A stretch of 64,000 nt of DNA from JANNAT01 sp031384605 (GTDB taxonomy: Bacteria; Pseudomonadota; Alphaproteobacteria; Rhodobacterales; Rhodobacteraceae), in NCBI GenBank assembly GCA_031384605.1, contig JANNAT010000094.1:107656-171655 (forward strand). Direction: 5' to 3'. The notes under the pieces were generated by a model, which had not been told where the DNA came from, did no database searches, and worked only from the letters and a program-made list of their open reading frames with translations. The position numbers were made by a program, and so were the translations under genes. Below, in pieces: positions 52,609 through 62,638 of this stretch (the stretch's first letter is position 1; every line of letters begins with the position of its first letter).

Positions 52609-52635
52609 GGGCCGCAGATTTTGCGGCCCGGTTTT
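52609..52635 (+). terminator. Rho-independent terminator after the DUF2852 pair
   Basis: GGGCCGCA and TGCGGCCC make a perfect 8-bp stem with a GATTT loop, followed by GGTTTTG. Confidence 0.8.
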
Positions 52636-52730
52636 GTCTGGCATCTGTGCAACCGCTGGCGGAAAAGCCCTTGGCGCAACGCCAATCGCTTGCTAGGGTA
52701 TTGTCATAATCCCTTCATCAAAATGATGCG

Positions 52731-53570
52731 ATGCGCCACACAGTTCCGATTGCGCCCCAGTTTTACGTGACTGCCCCGCAGCCCTGCCCCTATCTTGAGG
52801 GCAGGATGGAACGAAAGCTGTTCACCGCACTGCAAGGCGATCAGGCGCAGCGGTTGAATGATACCTTGTCAAAACAAGGGTTTCGACGCAGCCAGAACGT
52901 GCTGTATCGCCCGTCTTGCGCGGAATGTTCGGCCTGCATGTCGGCGCGCATCCGGGTGGCTGATTTCAAACCCAGCCGCACCCAACGCAAGATTTTGCGC
53001 GATGCGGCGCATTTGAAACGCAATGCCACGTCGCCGTGGGCCAGCGAAGATCAGTTCAGCCTGTTTCGCCGCTATCTGGACCTGCGCCATGCCGATGGGG
53101 GGATGGCGGATATGGATGTGTTCGAATTCGCCGCGATGATCGAAGAAACCCCGGTGAAAAGCCGGGTGATCGAATATTTTCGCCCCGGCGCGCACCCCGG
53201 CGAAGACCGGATTCTGACCGCCGTGTCGTTGACCGACGTGTTCGATGACGGCCTAAGCATGGTTTACAGTTTTTATGACCCAGACCTGATTGCGCTGTCG
53301 CTTGGCACCTTTACCATTCTGGATCATATCGCCATCGCGCGCGAGGCTGGGCTGCCTTATGTTTACCTTGGCTATTGGGTGCCGGGCAGCCGCAAGATGG
53401 GCTATAAGGCCGGGTTCAACGCGCTTGAGATTTACAAGGGCGGTCGGTGGCAAGATATTGGCGATCCCGTTGATCACCGCGCCGAATTGCATCCTTTGTC
53501 GGTTGACCCGATTGCCGAACAAGTGGCGCGCATCACCCTGCCTGAATCGCGGCCCGTGCATGACGGTTAG
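52731..53570 (+). CDS. bpt: Aspartate/glutamate leucyltransferase (leucyl/arginyl-tRNA-protein transferase family)
   Basis: 279 aa. The N-terminal domain has CPYLEGRMERKLFTAL and YRPSCAECSACMSARI, with the cysteine cluster of ATE family N-terminal domains. The C-terminal domain carries YLGYWVPGSRKMGYKAGFNALEI, the acyltransferase (GNAT-like) core. Bpt adds leucine from Leu-tRNA to N-terminal Asp or Glu, marking proteins for ClpAP in the N-end rule pathway. The 3' end overlaps the VOC gene by 11 bases. Confidence 0.92.
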   Translation: MRHTVPIAPQFYVTAPQPCPYLEGRMERKLFTALQGDQAQRLNDTLSKQGFRRSQNVLYRPSCAECSACMSARIRVADFKPSRTQRKILRDAAHLKRNATSPWASEDQFSLFRRYLDLRHADGGMADMDVFEFAAMIEETPVKSRVIEYFRPGAHPGEDRILTAVSLTDVFDDGLSMVYSFYDPDLIALSLGTFTILDHIAIAREAGLPYVYLGYWVPGSRKMGYKAGFNALEIYKGGRWQDIGDPVDHRAELHPLSVDPIAEQVARITLPESRPVHDG

Positions 53571-53952
53571 CCGCGCGCAACTGGCGTCGGTGGCTTTTGT
53601 GGTGCCTGACTATGACGAAGGCATTGCGTTTTTTGTGGGCGGCTTGGGCTGGACCCTGACCGCAGATATTGATCAGGGCCGCAAACGTTGGGTTACGGTA
53701 AGGCCGCCCGGCGGGGGCGCACAGTTGGTTTTGGCCCGCGCCGATACGCCCCAGCAAACGACGGCCATCGGCAACCAAGGCGGCGGGCGGGTCTGGCTGT
53801 TCATGACCACCGATGATTTTGCCCGTGACCATGCCAAAATGATATCGGCAGGCGTGCAATTTGAAGAATCACCCCGGCATGAACCTTATGGAATCGTCGC
53901 CGTTTGGCGTGATCCTTGGAGCAACCGGTGGGATTTGATTGAACCCAGTTAG
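53560..53952 (+). CDS. VOC-superfamily (glyoxalase/bleomycin resistance-like) protein
   Basis: 130 aa from the ATG at 53560 (MTVSRAQLASVAFVVPDYDE), inside the end of bpt; the open frame upstream of it is out of register with any sensible protein. It shows the paired beta-alpha-beta-beta-beta pattern: VAFVVPDYDEGIAFFVGGLGW and GVQFEESPRHEPYGIVAVWRDPWSNRWDLIEP. Members bind a metal and act on small molecules; substrate unknown. Tight overlap with bpt implies joint expression. Confidence 0.8.
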   Translation: MTVSRAQLASVAFVVPDYDEGIAFFVGGLGWTLTADIDQGRKRWVTVRPPGGGAQLVLARADTPQQTTAIGNQGGGRVWLFMTTDDFARDHAKMISAGVQFEESPRHEPYGIVAVWRDPWSNRWDLIEPS

Positions 53953-54033
53953 GGCTGCGCAGGCTTATTTGTGTTGCGATAAAACAGGTTGCGCGCCACG
54001 GTAAGGTTGGGAGTGCTACACTTTTCAGCAGAG

Positions 54034-54061
54034 TTGACGCAGGCCCTAATTGTTGCATAAT
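54034..54061 (+). promoter_or_regulatory. Candidate promoter of the TRAP permease genes
   Basis: TTGACG (54034-54039) and CATAAT (54056-54061) are spaced by 16 bases and lie about 70 bases before the small-permease start. Both boxes match the sigma-70 consensus at five of six positions. Confidence 0.55.
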
Positions 54062-54133
54062 TGGATAAGTTTTCTTACCAATTTGTCAAATATAAAAACG
54101 CGTAAAAACGCGCGGGTTCTGGGAGGAACACCA

Positions 54134-54745
54134 ATGCAAGGAACGCTGGCGCTGTCGCGCCTGATTGACCGCATTACCGAAGCCATCGGAAAATCCGTAA
54201 TGTGGATGATCCTGATCGCCATTCTGGTCAGTGCCATAAACGCAATCGTGCGCAAATTGTTCAATATGTCGTCGAATGCGTGGCTGGAACTGCAATGGTA
54301 TCTGTTTGGCGCGGCGTTCCTGCTGGCCTCGGCTTACACGTTGAAGCAAAACGAACATATCCGCATTGATATCTTTTACGGCACGCGCACCCGGCGGACG
54401 CAGCATTGGATTGATCTGTTCGGTCATGTGTTTTTCCTTTTGCCGTTCGTGCTGCTGATGACATGGATGCTGGTGCCCTATGCGTGGGATGCGATCAAAA
54501 GCGGTCAGATTTCCACCAATGCGGGCGGGTTGGTTATCTGGCCTGCGCGCGCGCTTTTGCTGGGTGGGTTTGCCTTGCTGGTGGCGCAGGCGATATCCGA
54601 AATCATCAAGAAAATCGCCGTCATGCGTGGGATCATCGAAGACCCCACCCCGTTTATCTCGGCGCATGAACAGGCCGAACTTGATGGCGCGGCATTGGCC
54701 GCCGAAGTGGCGCGACTGGCGGCGGAAGAGGAGAAGCGCAAATGA
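54134..54745 (+). CDS. TRAP transporter small permease (DctQ/TakQ family)
   Basis: 203 aa from the ATG at 54134, behind GGGAGG. Four membrane helices are seen, with the family pattern SNAWLELQWYLFGAAFLLASAYTLKQNEHIRIDI near 50-80 and LVIWPARALLLGGFALL near 140. It forms the Q subunit that joins the large permease in sodium-driven uptake of organic acids. It overlaps the M gene by four bases (ATGA). Confidence 0.9.
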   Translation: MQGTLALSRLIDRITEAIGKSVMWMILIAILVSAINAIVRKLFNMSSNAWLELQWYLFGAAFLLASAYTLKQNEHIRIDIFYGTRTRRTQHWIDLFGHVFFLLPFVLLMTWMLVPYAWDAIKSGQISTNAGGLVIWPARALLLGGFALLVAQAISEIIKKIAVMRGIIEDPTPFISAHEQAELDGAALAAEVARLAAEEEKRK

Positions 54746-56433
54746 TCCTCGAACTTATCGCCACGAACATGGCACCGATCATGTTCGCAAGCCTTATCGT
54801 GTTCTTGCTGCTGGGCTATCCGGTAGCGTTTTCACTGGCCGCCAACGGGTTGATGTTTTTCGCCATCGGCGTCTGGCTGGCCCCCTATTCCAACAACACC
54901 ATAACGCTGGACTGGAACCTTCTAGGCACCATGCCGCTGCGCCTGTTCGGGGTTATGTCAAACGAGACTTTGCTGGCCATTCCGTTCTTCACCTTTATGG
55001 GGATCGTGTTGGAACGATCGGGGATGGCCGAAGACCTGTTGGATACCGTGGGCCAGTTGTTTGGCCCGATCAGGGGCGGTCTGGCCTATGCGGTGATCAT
55101 CGTGGGCGCATTGCTGGCCGCCACCACCGGGGTTGTGGCGGCGTCGGTTATCGCCATGGGACTGATATCATTGCCGATTATGCTGCGGTATGGCTATGAC
55201 AGGCGCGTGACATCGGGCGTTATTGCGGCATCGGGCACGCTGGCGCAGATCATTCCGCCATCGCTGGTGCTGATCGTTCTAGCCGATCAATTGGGCCGGT
55301 CCGTGGGCGATATGTATAAGGGCGCGATCATTCCCGGCCTGATCCTGACCAGCTTTTACATGGGCTATGTGTTTGTCATCTCGATGTGGCGGCCACAATG
55401 GGTGCCCGCCTTGCCGCTGGAAGCGCGCACGTTGGGCCGCGGTGTTACATCATTGCTGGTCGCGATGGCTGCGGTGATGGGCCTTGGCTATGGCGCGCAT
55501 GTGATGCTGTTTCCCACCTACGGGGCCAATGCCGATATTCTGGGCGCAACCATCGGGGTGGTTGCGATCTATATCTATGCTTTGGTTGATAAAACCTTTG
55601 CGATCAACACCATGTCGCGGCTGGCGCAACAGGTGATCATCGTGCTGATCCCGCCACTGGCATTGATTTTTCTGGTGCTGGGCACGATCTTTCTTGGCAT
55701 CGCCACCCCCACCGAAGGCGGGGCGATGGGCGCTGTGGGATCGCTGGTGTTGGCGGCGATGAAGAACCGTTTGAATCTGACGATGATCAGATCGGCCCTA
55801 GAGGCCACAACGCGGCTGTCGGCGTTCGTTATGTTCATCCTGATCGGCGCGCGGATGTTTTCCTTGGCGTTTTACGGCGTCAATGGGCAGGTTTGGGTTG
55901 AACATCTGCTGGTCGGCGTGCCGGGCGGGCAGACGGGGTTCCTGATATTCGTATCAATCCTGGTGTTCTTGCTGGCGTTCTTTCTCGATTTCTTCGAACT
56001 GGCCTTCATCATCGTGCCCTTGCTGATTGCACCCGCCGAGGCATTGGGGATTGATCTGATCTGGTTTGGCATCATCCTTGGGGTGAATATGCAGACATCC
56101 TTCATGCACCCGCCGTTTGGCTTTGCGCTGTTTTATCTGCGGTCCGTGGCCCCCAAAACCGCCTATACCGACAAGGTTACGGGGGTGCGGATGGACGGCG
56201 TGTCCACCGGGCAGATTTACTGGGGGGCCGTGCCGTTTGTGGTGATCCAGGTGGTGATGGTGGGCGTGGTGATCGCTTTTCCGCAGCTGGTGATGCATTA
56301 TAAGGGCAAGGTGGTGGATGCGACGAACATCACCATCACCTTGCCGACGCTGCCGACGCTGAACGGCGGCGGCATTGGCGGGGCACCTGTGTTGGGCGCA
56401 CCCAAATTGGGGGCACCGGTGGTTAATCCATAA
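54742..56433 (+). CDS. TRAP transporter large permease (DctM/TakM family)
   Basis: 563 aa, longer than the common 430 because of extra helices in the middle, as in the 2-oxoacid/mannitol subgroup. Many membrane spans; motifs include AIPFFTFMGIVLERSGMAEDLL near 75 and IASGTLAQIIPPSLVL near 165, and FFLDFFELAFIIVPLL near 415. It ends in a Pro/Gly/Ala-rich tail with repeated short units (LPTLPTL, GAPVLGAPKLGAPV), which is odd for an inner-membrane permease. A bidirectional terminator separates it from the convergent binding-protein gene. Confidence 0.9.
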   Translation: MILELIATNMAPIMFASLIVFLLLGYPVAFSLAANGLMFFAIGVWLAPYSNNTITLDWNLLGTMPLRLFGVMSNETLLAIPFFTFMGIVLERSGMAEDLLDTVGQLFGPIRGGLAYAVIIVGALLAATTGVVAASVIAMGLISLPIMLRYGYDRRVTSGVIAASGTLAQIIPPSLVLIVLADQLGRSVGDMYKGAIIPGLILTSFYMGYVFVISMWRPQWVPALPLEARTLGRGVTSLLVAMAAVMGLGYGAHVMLFPTYGANADILGATIGVVAIYIYALVDKTFAINTMSRLAQQVIIVLIPPLALIFLVLGTIFLGIATPTEGGAMGAVGSLVLAAMKNRLNLTMIRSALEATTRLSAFVMFILIGARMFSLAFYGVNGQVWVEHLLVGVPGGQTGFLIFVSILVFLLAFFLDFFELAFIIVPLLIAPAEALGIDLIWFGIILGVNMQTSFMHPPFGFALFYLRSVAPKTAYTDKVTGVRMDGVSTGQIYWGAVPFVVIQVVMVGVVIAFPQLVMHYKGKVVDATNITITLPTLPTLNGGGIGGAPVLGAPKLGAPVVNP

Positions 56434-56442
56434 ACGGCACGG

Positions 56443-56510
56443 GCGTCCCGGACTTGACCCGGGACCTCTGGCTGCCCGCAAGAGGCCCCGGATCACGTCC
56501 GGGGCGGGAT
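56443..56510. repeat. Palindromic GC-rich repeat element
   Basis: It contains GTCCCGGACTTGACCCGGGAC (split here as GTCCCGG-ACTTGA-CCCGGGAC), then a CCTC...GAGG pair and CCCCGGATCACGTCCGGGG, i.e. nested hairpins. Sequences of the first type are scattered through many alphaproteobacterial genomes. It lies between the TRAP permease stop and the terminator. Confidence 0.6.
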
Positions 56511-56518
56511 ACGCAAAA

Positions 56519-56549
56519 CGGCCCCGGCGTTTCCCCCGGGGCCGTTTTT
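56519..56549. terminator. Bidirectional terminator between TRAP permease and binding-protein genes
   Basis: CGGCCCCGG and CCGGGGCCG make a 9-bp stem, with TTTTT on the plus-strand side and AAAA on the other, so it can stop both convergent genes. Confidence 0.85.
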
Positions 56550-56563
56550 GCCTTCAAACCAGC

Positions 56564-57670
56564 TTACAGTTTGCCGGCCTGCTGTTGCACCATCATGAAG
56601 GTGTCATAGTTGTATTCAGCAATCTGCGCCCACAAATACGCATCTTTCTTGAACGTCTGTTGGCTTTCATAGATCTTCTTGAACGCCGGATTGGTGGCAG
56701 ACAGTTCCGCATAGGTTGCCATCGCCGCATCAAACGCCGCAGTCAGCACGTCTTGCGGGAATGGCCGCAACTGCGCGCCGTTGGCCACCAGTGATTTCAG
56801 CGCGGTGGGGTTCTTCCAATCATAATTCGCCATCATGTTGGAATTCGCGGCCTCACACGCGGTGGACATGACACCCTGATAGGCGGGCGGCAGTTCGTTC
56901 CACTTGTCAAGGTTCACCATGGTTGACAGGGTTGGACCACCCTCCCACCAACCGGGATAATAATAAAACGGGGCCACTTTATAAAAGCCCAGCTTTTCAT
57001 CATCATAGGGGCCAACCCATTCGGCGGCGTCAATCGTGCCCTTTTCCAAGCTGGGATAGATATCACCGCCCGGAATTTGCTGCGGCACCACGCCCAGCTT
57101 TTCGATGATCTTGCCCGCAAAACCACCAATCCGCATTTTCAAACCGGCCAGATCGGCGACCGAGGTGATTTCCTTGCGATACCAACCGCCCATCTGCACA
57201 CCGGTGTTGCCGCAAGGCATGTAGTGCAGGTTCTGGGTGTGGAAAAACTCATTCAGTATATCAATGCCGCCGCCTTGATACAGCCACGCGTTCATCTGGC
57301 GATAGTTCAGGCCAAACGGCACGGTGGTGCCAAGCGCGAATGTCGGATCCTTGCCCCAGAAATAATAGCTGGCGGTGTGACAGGCCTCTACCGTGCCTGC
57401 GGCAACCGCGTCGGCAGCCTCAAGGCCCGGAACCAGTTCGCCTGCCGGAAACACCTGCAGTGTCAGATTGCCATCGGTCATTTCCGAGACATATTTCGAC
57501 ATGGTTTCCGCCGCACCATAGATGGTGTCCAGCGATTTCGGGAATGATGACGTAACCCGCCAGGTGATCTTGGGCGCGGTTTGGGCAATGGCTGGGGCTG
57601 CCAGCACAGTTGCCCCCGCAGCGGCAACACCGCCAACGGTGGCTTTGGTCAGAAATGAGCGACGATCCAT
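56564..57670 (-). CDS. takP: TRAP transporter substrate-binding protein, TakP-like (2-oxoacid binding)
   Basis: 368 aa. The N-terminus MDRRSFLTKATVGGVAAAG is a twin-arginine signal, with cleavage near APAIAQ. The mature protein closely follows Rhodobacter sphaeroides TakP: TSSFPKSLDTIYGAAE near 40, VEACHTASYYFWGKDPTFAL near 95, NTGVQMGGWYRKEI near 155, IPGGDIYPSLEKGTIDAAEW near 200 and a final EYNYDTFMMVQQQAGKL. TakP binds pyruvate and other 2-oxoacids with sodium. It should serve the convergent Q and M permeases. GGGAGGA precedes the ATG. Confidence 0.9.
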   Translation of the reverse strand: MDRRSFLTKATVGGVAAAGATVLAAPAIAQTAPKITWRVTSSFPKSLDTIYGAAETMSKYVSEMTDGNLTLQVFPAGELVPGLEAADAVAAGTVEACHTASYYFWGKDPTFALGTTVPFGLNYRQMNAWLYQGGGIDILNEFFHTQNLHYMPCGNTGVQMGGWYRKEITSVADLAGLKMRIGGFAGKIIEKLGVVPQQIPGGDIYPSLEKGTIDAAEWVGPYDDEKLGFYKVAPFYYYPGWWEGGPTLSTMVNLDKWNELPPAYQGVMSTACEAANSNMMANYDWKNPTALKSLVANGAQLRPFPQDVLTAAFDAAMATYAELSATNPAFKKIYESQQTFKKDAYLWAQIAEYNYDTFMMVQQQAGKL

Positions 57671-57989
57671 ATAGTCCTCCCTGTTATGGGCGCGTGGCTT
57701 GGACCTGCCTCGCGCCCGTTTGGTGAAATACTCTAACCCATGGCTGTAGCAGTTGAGAACTTATTTTTTGCCGATACTCGGTTTTTTGGTAACTTTTTAT
57801 TACCAGTTCGCCGTCGGGACGAAATAATGGGCGGTTTGCCGCTGATTGTTGGGCGGTTCAGATCAACCATCTTGGCGCCCGGCAACTGGCTGGCGCCCTA
57901 TTTTTGCTAAAATTGCGATCATGGGTAAGATTTCGCAATAAAAGATCAAAAAACCGTGCCTCTGCGACATATTACGCGCGGTTTTGCGG
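57671..57989. other. Intergenic region between takP and the ilv promoter
   Basis: 319 bases without a gene. It holds the takP upstream region. Dyads seen are GGTAA-N7-TTACC (57788-57804), GGCGCC...GGCGCC followed by CTATTTTTG (about 57875-57907) and ATTGCGA-N14-TCGCAAT (57912-57939). The last lies 50-80 bases ahead of the ilv -35 box and could bind a regulator. Confidence 0.45.
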
Positions 57990-58018
57990 TTGACGCCCCC
58001 GAAACCACGCCATACTGT
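57990..58018 (+). promoter_or_regulatory. Sigma-70 type promoter of the ilv leader
   Basis: TTGACG (57990-57995), a 17-base spacer and TACTGT (58013-58018). Transcription should begin near 58025, about 10 bases before the leader-peptide ribosome binding site. Confidence 0.75.
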
Positions 58019-58044
58019 TCGCATACAGACAACAGGAGGCGGGA

Positions 58045-58092
58045 ATGCGGGTCATTCTAGTTATCGTCGGAATAAGGTGCATGGGCCGGTAA
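58045..58092 (+). CDS. ilv attenuator leader peptide (15 aa)
   Basis: MRVILVIVGIRCMGR followed by TAA. AGGAGG (58034-58039) is 5 bases ahead of the ATG. Seven of the first ten residues are Val, Ile or Leu, the end products of the pathway that the downstream genes start. Scarcity of these charged tRNAs should stall the ribosome at 58051-58074. The peptide is presumably only a sensor. Leader peptides of this kind are too short for most gene finders. Confidence 0.88.
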   Translation: MRVILVIVGIRCMGR

Positions 58093-58146
58093 CGGTTGAC
58101 CATTACAGGTTCCCATGCGCCCCCAAGAGACCCTTGGGGGCTTTTT
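58076..58146 (+). promoter_or_regulatory. ilv transcription attenuator (antiterminator and terminator)
   Basis: Terminator: GCCCCCAAG (58119-58127), loop AGACC, CTTGGGGGC (58133-58141), then TTTTT (58142-58146). Antiterminator: GGTGCATGGG (58076-58085) can pair with CCCATGCGCC (58112-58121) over 10 bp with one G-U. That pairing uses the first three bases of the terminator stem, so the two folds exclude each other. A ribosome stalled on the Val/Ile/Leu codons leaves 58076-58085 free (readthrough); one that reaches the stop covers it (termination). Confidence 0.85.
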
Positions 58147-58186
58147 GTTGGCTAAAGACGGCAGACCAAACGGATAGGAAAACGCG

Positions 58187-59941
<1,755 letters not shown>

Positions 59942-59983
59942 ACCTGCCAACGCCGGGGGACTTTGCGTCCCCCGGACCCCCTG

Positions 59984-60008
59984 CAGGATATTTGTGAACA
60001 GATGAAAG
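59984..60008 (+). repeat. GGATATTT...ACAGATGAAA repeat, copy D
   Basis: Copy of the 25-base repeat placed directly before ilvN. Its 3' end (GATGAAAG) runs into the GGGA that serves as the ilvN ribosome binding site. A GGGGGAC/GTCCCCC hairpin lies just upstream (about 59955-59974). Confidence 0.6.
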
Positions 60009-60015
60009 GGACGCA

Positions 60016-60576
60016 ATGTCTCCGTTGAATATCAAAAAAGGCTCTACCAGCCATTCCGCCTATGATCTGCGCGATCCGAACGCCGATGTGATCGAAAGCC
60101 ATACTTTGGCGGTGTTGGTCGACAACGAAAGCGGTGTCCTTGCGCGGGTGATCGGCCTGTTTTCGGGGCGAGGGTATAATATCGAAAGCTTGACCGTGGC
60201 TGAAGTGGACCACACCCGGCATCAAAGCCGGATCACTGTGGTAACGACAGGCACGCCGCAAGTGATAGAACAGATCAAGGCGCAACTGGGCCGCATGGTG
60301 CCGGTGCATGCGGTGCATGATCTGACCGTCGAAGGCCCATCCGTGCAGCGCGAACTGGCGCTGTTCAAAGTGGCAGGGCGCGGTGATGCGCGCATCGAGG
60401 CGCTGCGGTTGGCAGAGATTTTCCGCGCCAATGTGGTGGACAGCACACTTGAATCCTTCGTGTTCGAGATGACCGGCACGCCGGAGAAAATCGACGCCTT
60501 TGCCGATCTGATGCGGCCTTTGGGCCTGCGTGAGATTGCCCGCACCGGGGTGGCGGCCTTGTTGCGTGGGGCGTAA
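60016..60576 (+). CDS. ilvN: Acetolactate synthase, regulatory small subunit
   Basis: 186 aa. An N-terminal ACT domain (HTLAVLVDNESGVLARVIGLF, near residues 29-49, and GYNIESLTVAEVDHTRHQSRIT) binds valine for feedback inhibition; the C-terminal domain (LALFKVAGRGDARIEALRLA, RANVVDSTLESFVFEMTG) activates the large subunit. It lies 74 bases after ilvB and shares its control. AAAGGGA precedes the ATG. Confidence 0.95.
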   Translation: MSPLNIKKGSTSHSAYDLRDPNADVIESHTLAVLVDNESGVLARVIGLFSGRGYNIESLTVAEVDHTRHQSRITVVTTGTPQVIEQIKAQLGRMVPVHAVHDLTVEGPSVQRELALFKVAGRGDARIEALRLAEIFRANVVDSTLESFVFEMTGTPEKIDAFADLMRPLGLREIARTGVAALLRGA

Positions 60577-60658
60577 CGCAGGTTTGCGCGGCTGAACCGC
60601 GCAGGCCATTCCCCATTGCCCTTGCTTGGCCTATAACATCAGGGTGCAGGAGGCCGCG

Positions 60659-62635
60659 ATGATTGTAGAGCTGGGACATTTCACGCTGATACTGGCCTTT
60701 ATGGTGGCGGTGGTGCAATTCACGCTGCCAATGTGGGGGGCCTACTGCCGGGATTCACGCCTTATGGCAGTGGCGGGGCCTGCGGCGATTGCGCAATTCG
60801 GTCTGGTTGCGATATCTTTTGCGGCGCTGACCTATGCGTTTGTAAGTTCAGACTTTTCCTTGCGATTGGTGGTGCTGAATTCGCACACCGCCAAGCCGCT
60901 GCTGTATAAATTCGCCGGCGTCTGGGGCAACCATGAGGGGTCGCTGCTGCTGTGGATCCTGGCCCTGTCAGGCTTTGGCGCGTCTGCCGCGTTCTTTGGC
61001 GGTAATTTGCCCGCCACATTGCGCGCCCGCGTTCTGGCGGTGCAGGGGTTGATTGGCGTGGCGTTTCTGGCCTTTACTTTATTGACGTCTAACCCGTTTT
61101 TGCGGTTGGAAATGCCGCCCCTGAACGGCGATGATTTAAATCCGCTGTTGCAAGATGCGGGTTTGGCGTTTCATCCGCCATTCCTATACCTTGGCTATGT
61201 CGGCCTTTCGATGAGCTTTTCTTTCGCCGTCGCCGCCCTGATTGAGGGCCGCGTTGATGCCGCCTGGGGGCGCTGGGTGCGGCCCTGGACCCTGGCCGCG
61301 TGGATTTTTCTGACCATCGGCATCGCCATGGGGTCGTGGTGGGCCTATTATGAATTGGGCTGGGGCGGGTTCTGGTTCTGGGATCCGGTGGAAAACGCCT
61401 CGTTCATGCCCTGGCTGATTTCAACCGCGCTGCTGCATTCGGCCATCGTCGTCGAGAAACGCGAAAGTCTGAAGGCCTGGACAATCCTGTTGGCCATCAT
61501 CGCCTTTGGGTTTTCGCTGACCGGCACATTCATCGTGCGCTCTGGCGTGCTGACTTCGGTGCATGCTTTTGCCAATGACCCCGACCGCGGCGTGTTCATC
61601 TTGATGATCCTTGGGTTTTTCATGGGCGGCGCGCTGTTGTTGTTCGCGGTTCGCGCAGGCGCGCTGGAGGCGAAGGGCGCATTCGCCATGGTCAGCCGCG
61701 AATCCGCCCTGGTGGCCAACAACCTGTTGCTGGCGGTTGCGGCCTTTGTGGTGTTCATCGGCACGATCTGGCCGCTGATTGCTGAGTTGGTCTGGGATCG
61801 CAAATTGTCGGTGGGCGTGCCGTTTTTCAACGCCGCCTTCACGCCGTTTATGGTGGGGCTGGCGATTATTCTGCCGATTGGGGCGATGATGCCGTGGAAA
61901 CGCGCCGACATTGCCCGGGCTTTGCGGCCCTTGCGCGGGGCGATTGTGCTGGCGCTGGCCTTTGGCCTGCTGGGCTATGCGCTGCAGACCGGCCGGTCGG
62001 CCTTAGGGCCGGTCGGGTTGGCTTTGGGGGTTTGGGTGGTGGCCGGGGCCGTTATCGACCTTTGGGCGCGGTCGGGGCGCGGTGATATCGCATCGCGGCT
62101 CAGCCGCCTGCGTGGCTTGCCGCGCGCCGATTGGGGCAAGGTGACCGCGCATTCGGGCATGGGCGTGACGATGTTTGCAATCGCTGCGATGACGGCTTGG
62201 GTCACCGAAGATATTCGCGTGGTGCGGGTGGGGGAAACCTATGCGATGGGGGCCTATCAGATCACCCTCGTCGATGTGACCGACGTGCAGGGGCCGAACT
62301 ATACCTCGACCATGGCGCAAATGCGCGTGATGCGGGGCGGCGCGGATGTGGTGACGCTGTTCCCCGAGAAACGCTTTTACCCGGTGGCCGCAATGCCCAC
62401 GACCGAAGCCGCGATCGACTATGGTTTTACCCGTGATCTGTATCTGGTGATTGGTGATCGCCAGGACGACGGCGGCTATGCGGTGCGCGGCTATATCAAG
62501 CCTTTTGCCAATTGGCTGTGGGGGGGCGTGTTGCTGATGGCGTTTGGCGGCATGCTTAGCCTGACAGACCGGCGTTACCGTGTGGCGGCGGGGGCACGGC
62601 GCGGGTCTGCCTCCGTTGCCCAACCGGCGGAATAG
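60659..62635 (+). CDS. ccmF: Cytochrome c maturation heme lyase subunit CcmF
   Basis: 658 aa from the ATG at 60659, with AGGAGG 6 bases upstream. Many membrane spans. The heme-handling WWD domain reads WGGFWFWDPVENASFMPW near residue 238, and the HPPFLYLGYVG motif near 172 and LLHSAIVVEKR near 260 carry conserved His residues. CcmF receives heme from CcmE and ligates it to apocytochrome c with CcmH. It is followed by ccmH three bases on. Confidence 0.95.
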   Translation: MIVELGHFTLILAFMVAVVQFTLPMWGAYCRDSRLMAVAGPAAIAQFGLVAISFAALTYAFVSSDFSLRLVVLNSHTAKPLLYKFAGVWGNHEGSLLLWILALSGFGASAAFFGGNLPATLRARVLAVQGLIGVAFLAFTLLTSNPFLRLEMPPLNGDDLNPLLQDAGLAFHPPFLYLGYVGLSMSFSFAVAALIEGRVDAAWGRWVRPWTLAAWIFLTIGIAMGSWWAYYELGWGGFWFWDPVENASFMPWLISTALLHSAIVVEKRESLKAWTILLAIIAFGFSLTGTFIVRSGVLTSVHAFANDPDRGVFILMILGFFMGGALLLFAVRAGALEAKGAFAMVSRESALVANNLLLAVAAFVVFIGTIWPLIAELVWDRKLSVGVPFFNAAFTPFMVGLAIILPIGAMMPWKRADIARALRPLRGAIVLALAFGLLGYALQTGRSALGPVGLALGVWVVAGAVIDLWARSGRGDIASRLSRLRGLPRADWGKVTAHSGMGVTMFAIAAMTAWVTEDIRVVRVGETYAMGAYQITLVDVTDVQGPNYTSTMAQMRVMRGGADVVTLFPEKRFYPVAAMPTTEAAIDYGFTRDLYLVIGDRQDDGGYAVRGYIKPFANWLWGGVLLMAFGGMLSLTDRRYRVAAGARRGSASVAQPAE

Positions 62636-62638
62636 GCG

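Noticed and set aside
53290..53559. 90-codon upstream extension of the VOC protein
   Set aside because: It overlaps bpt in another frame; the VOC domain begins at the ATG at 53560.
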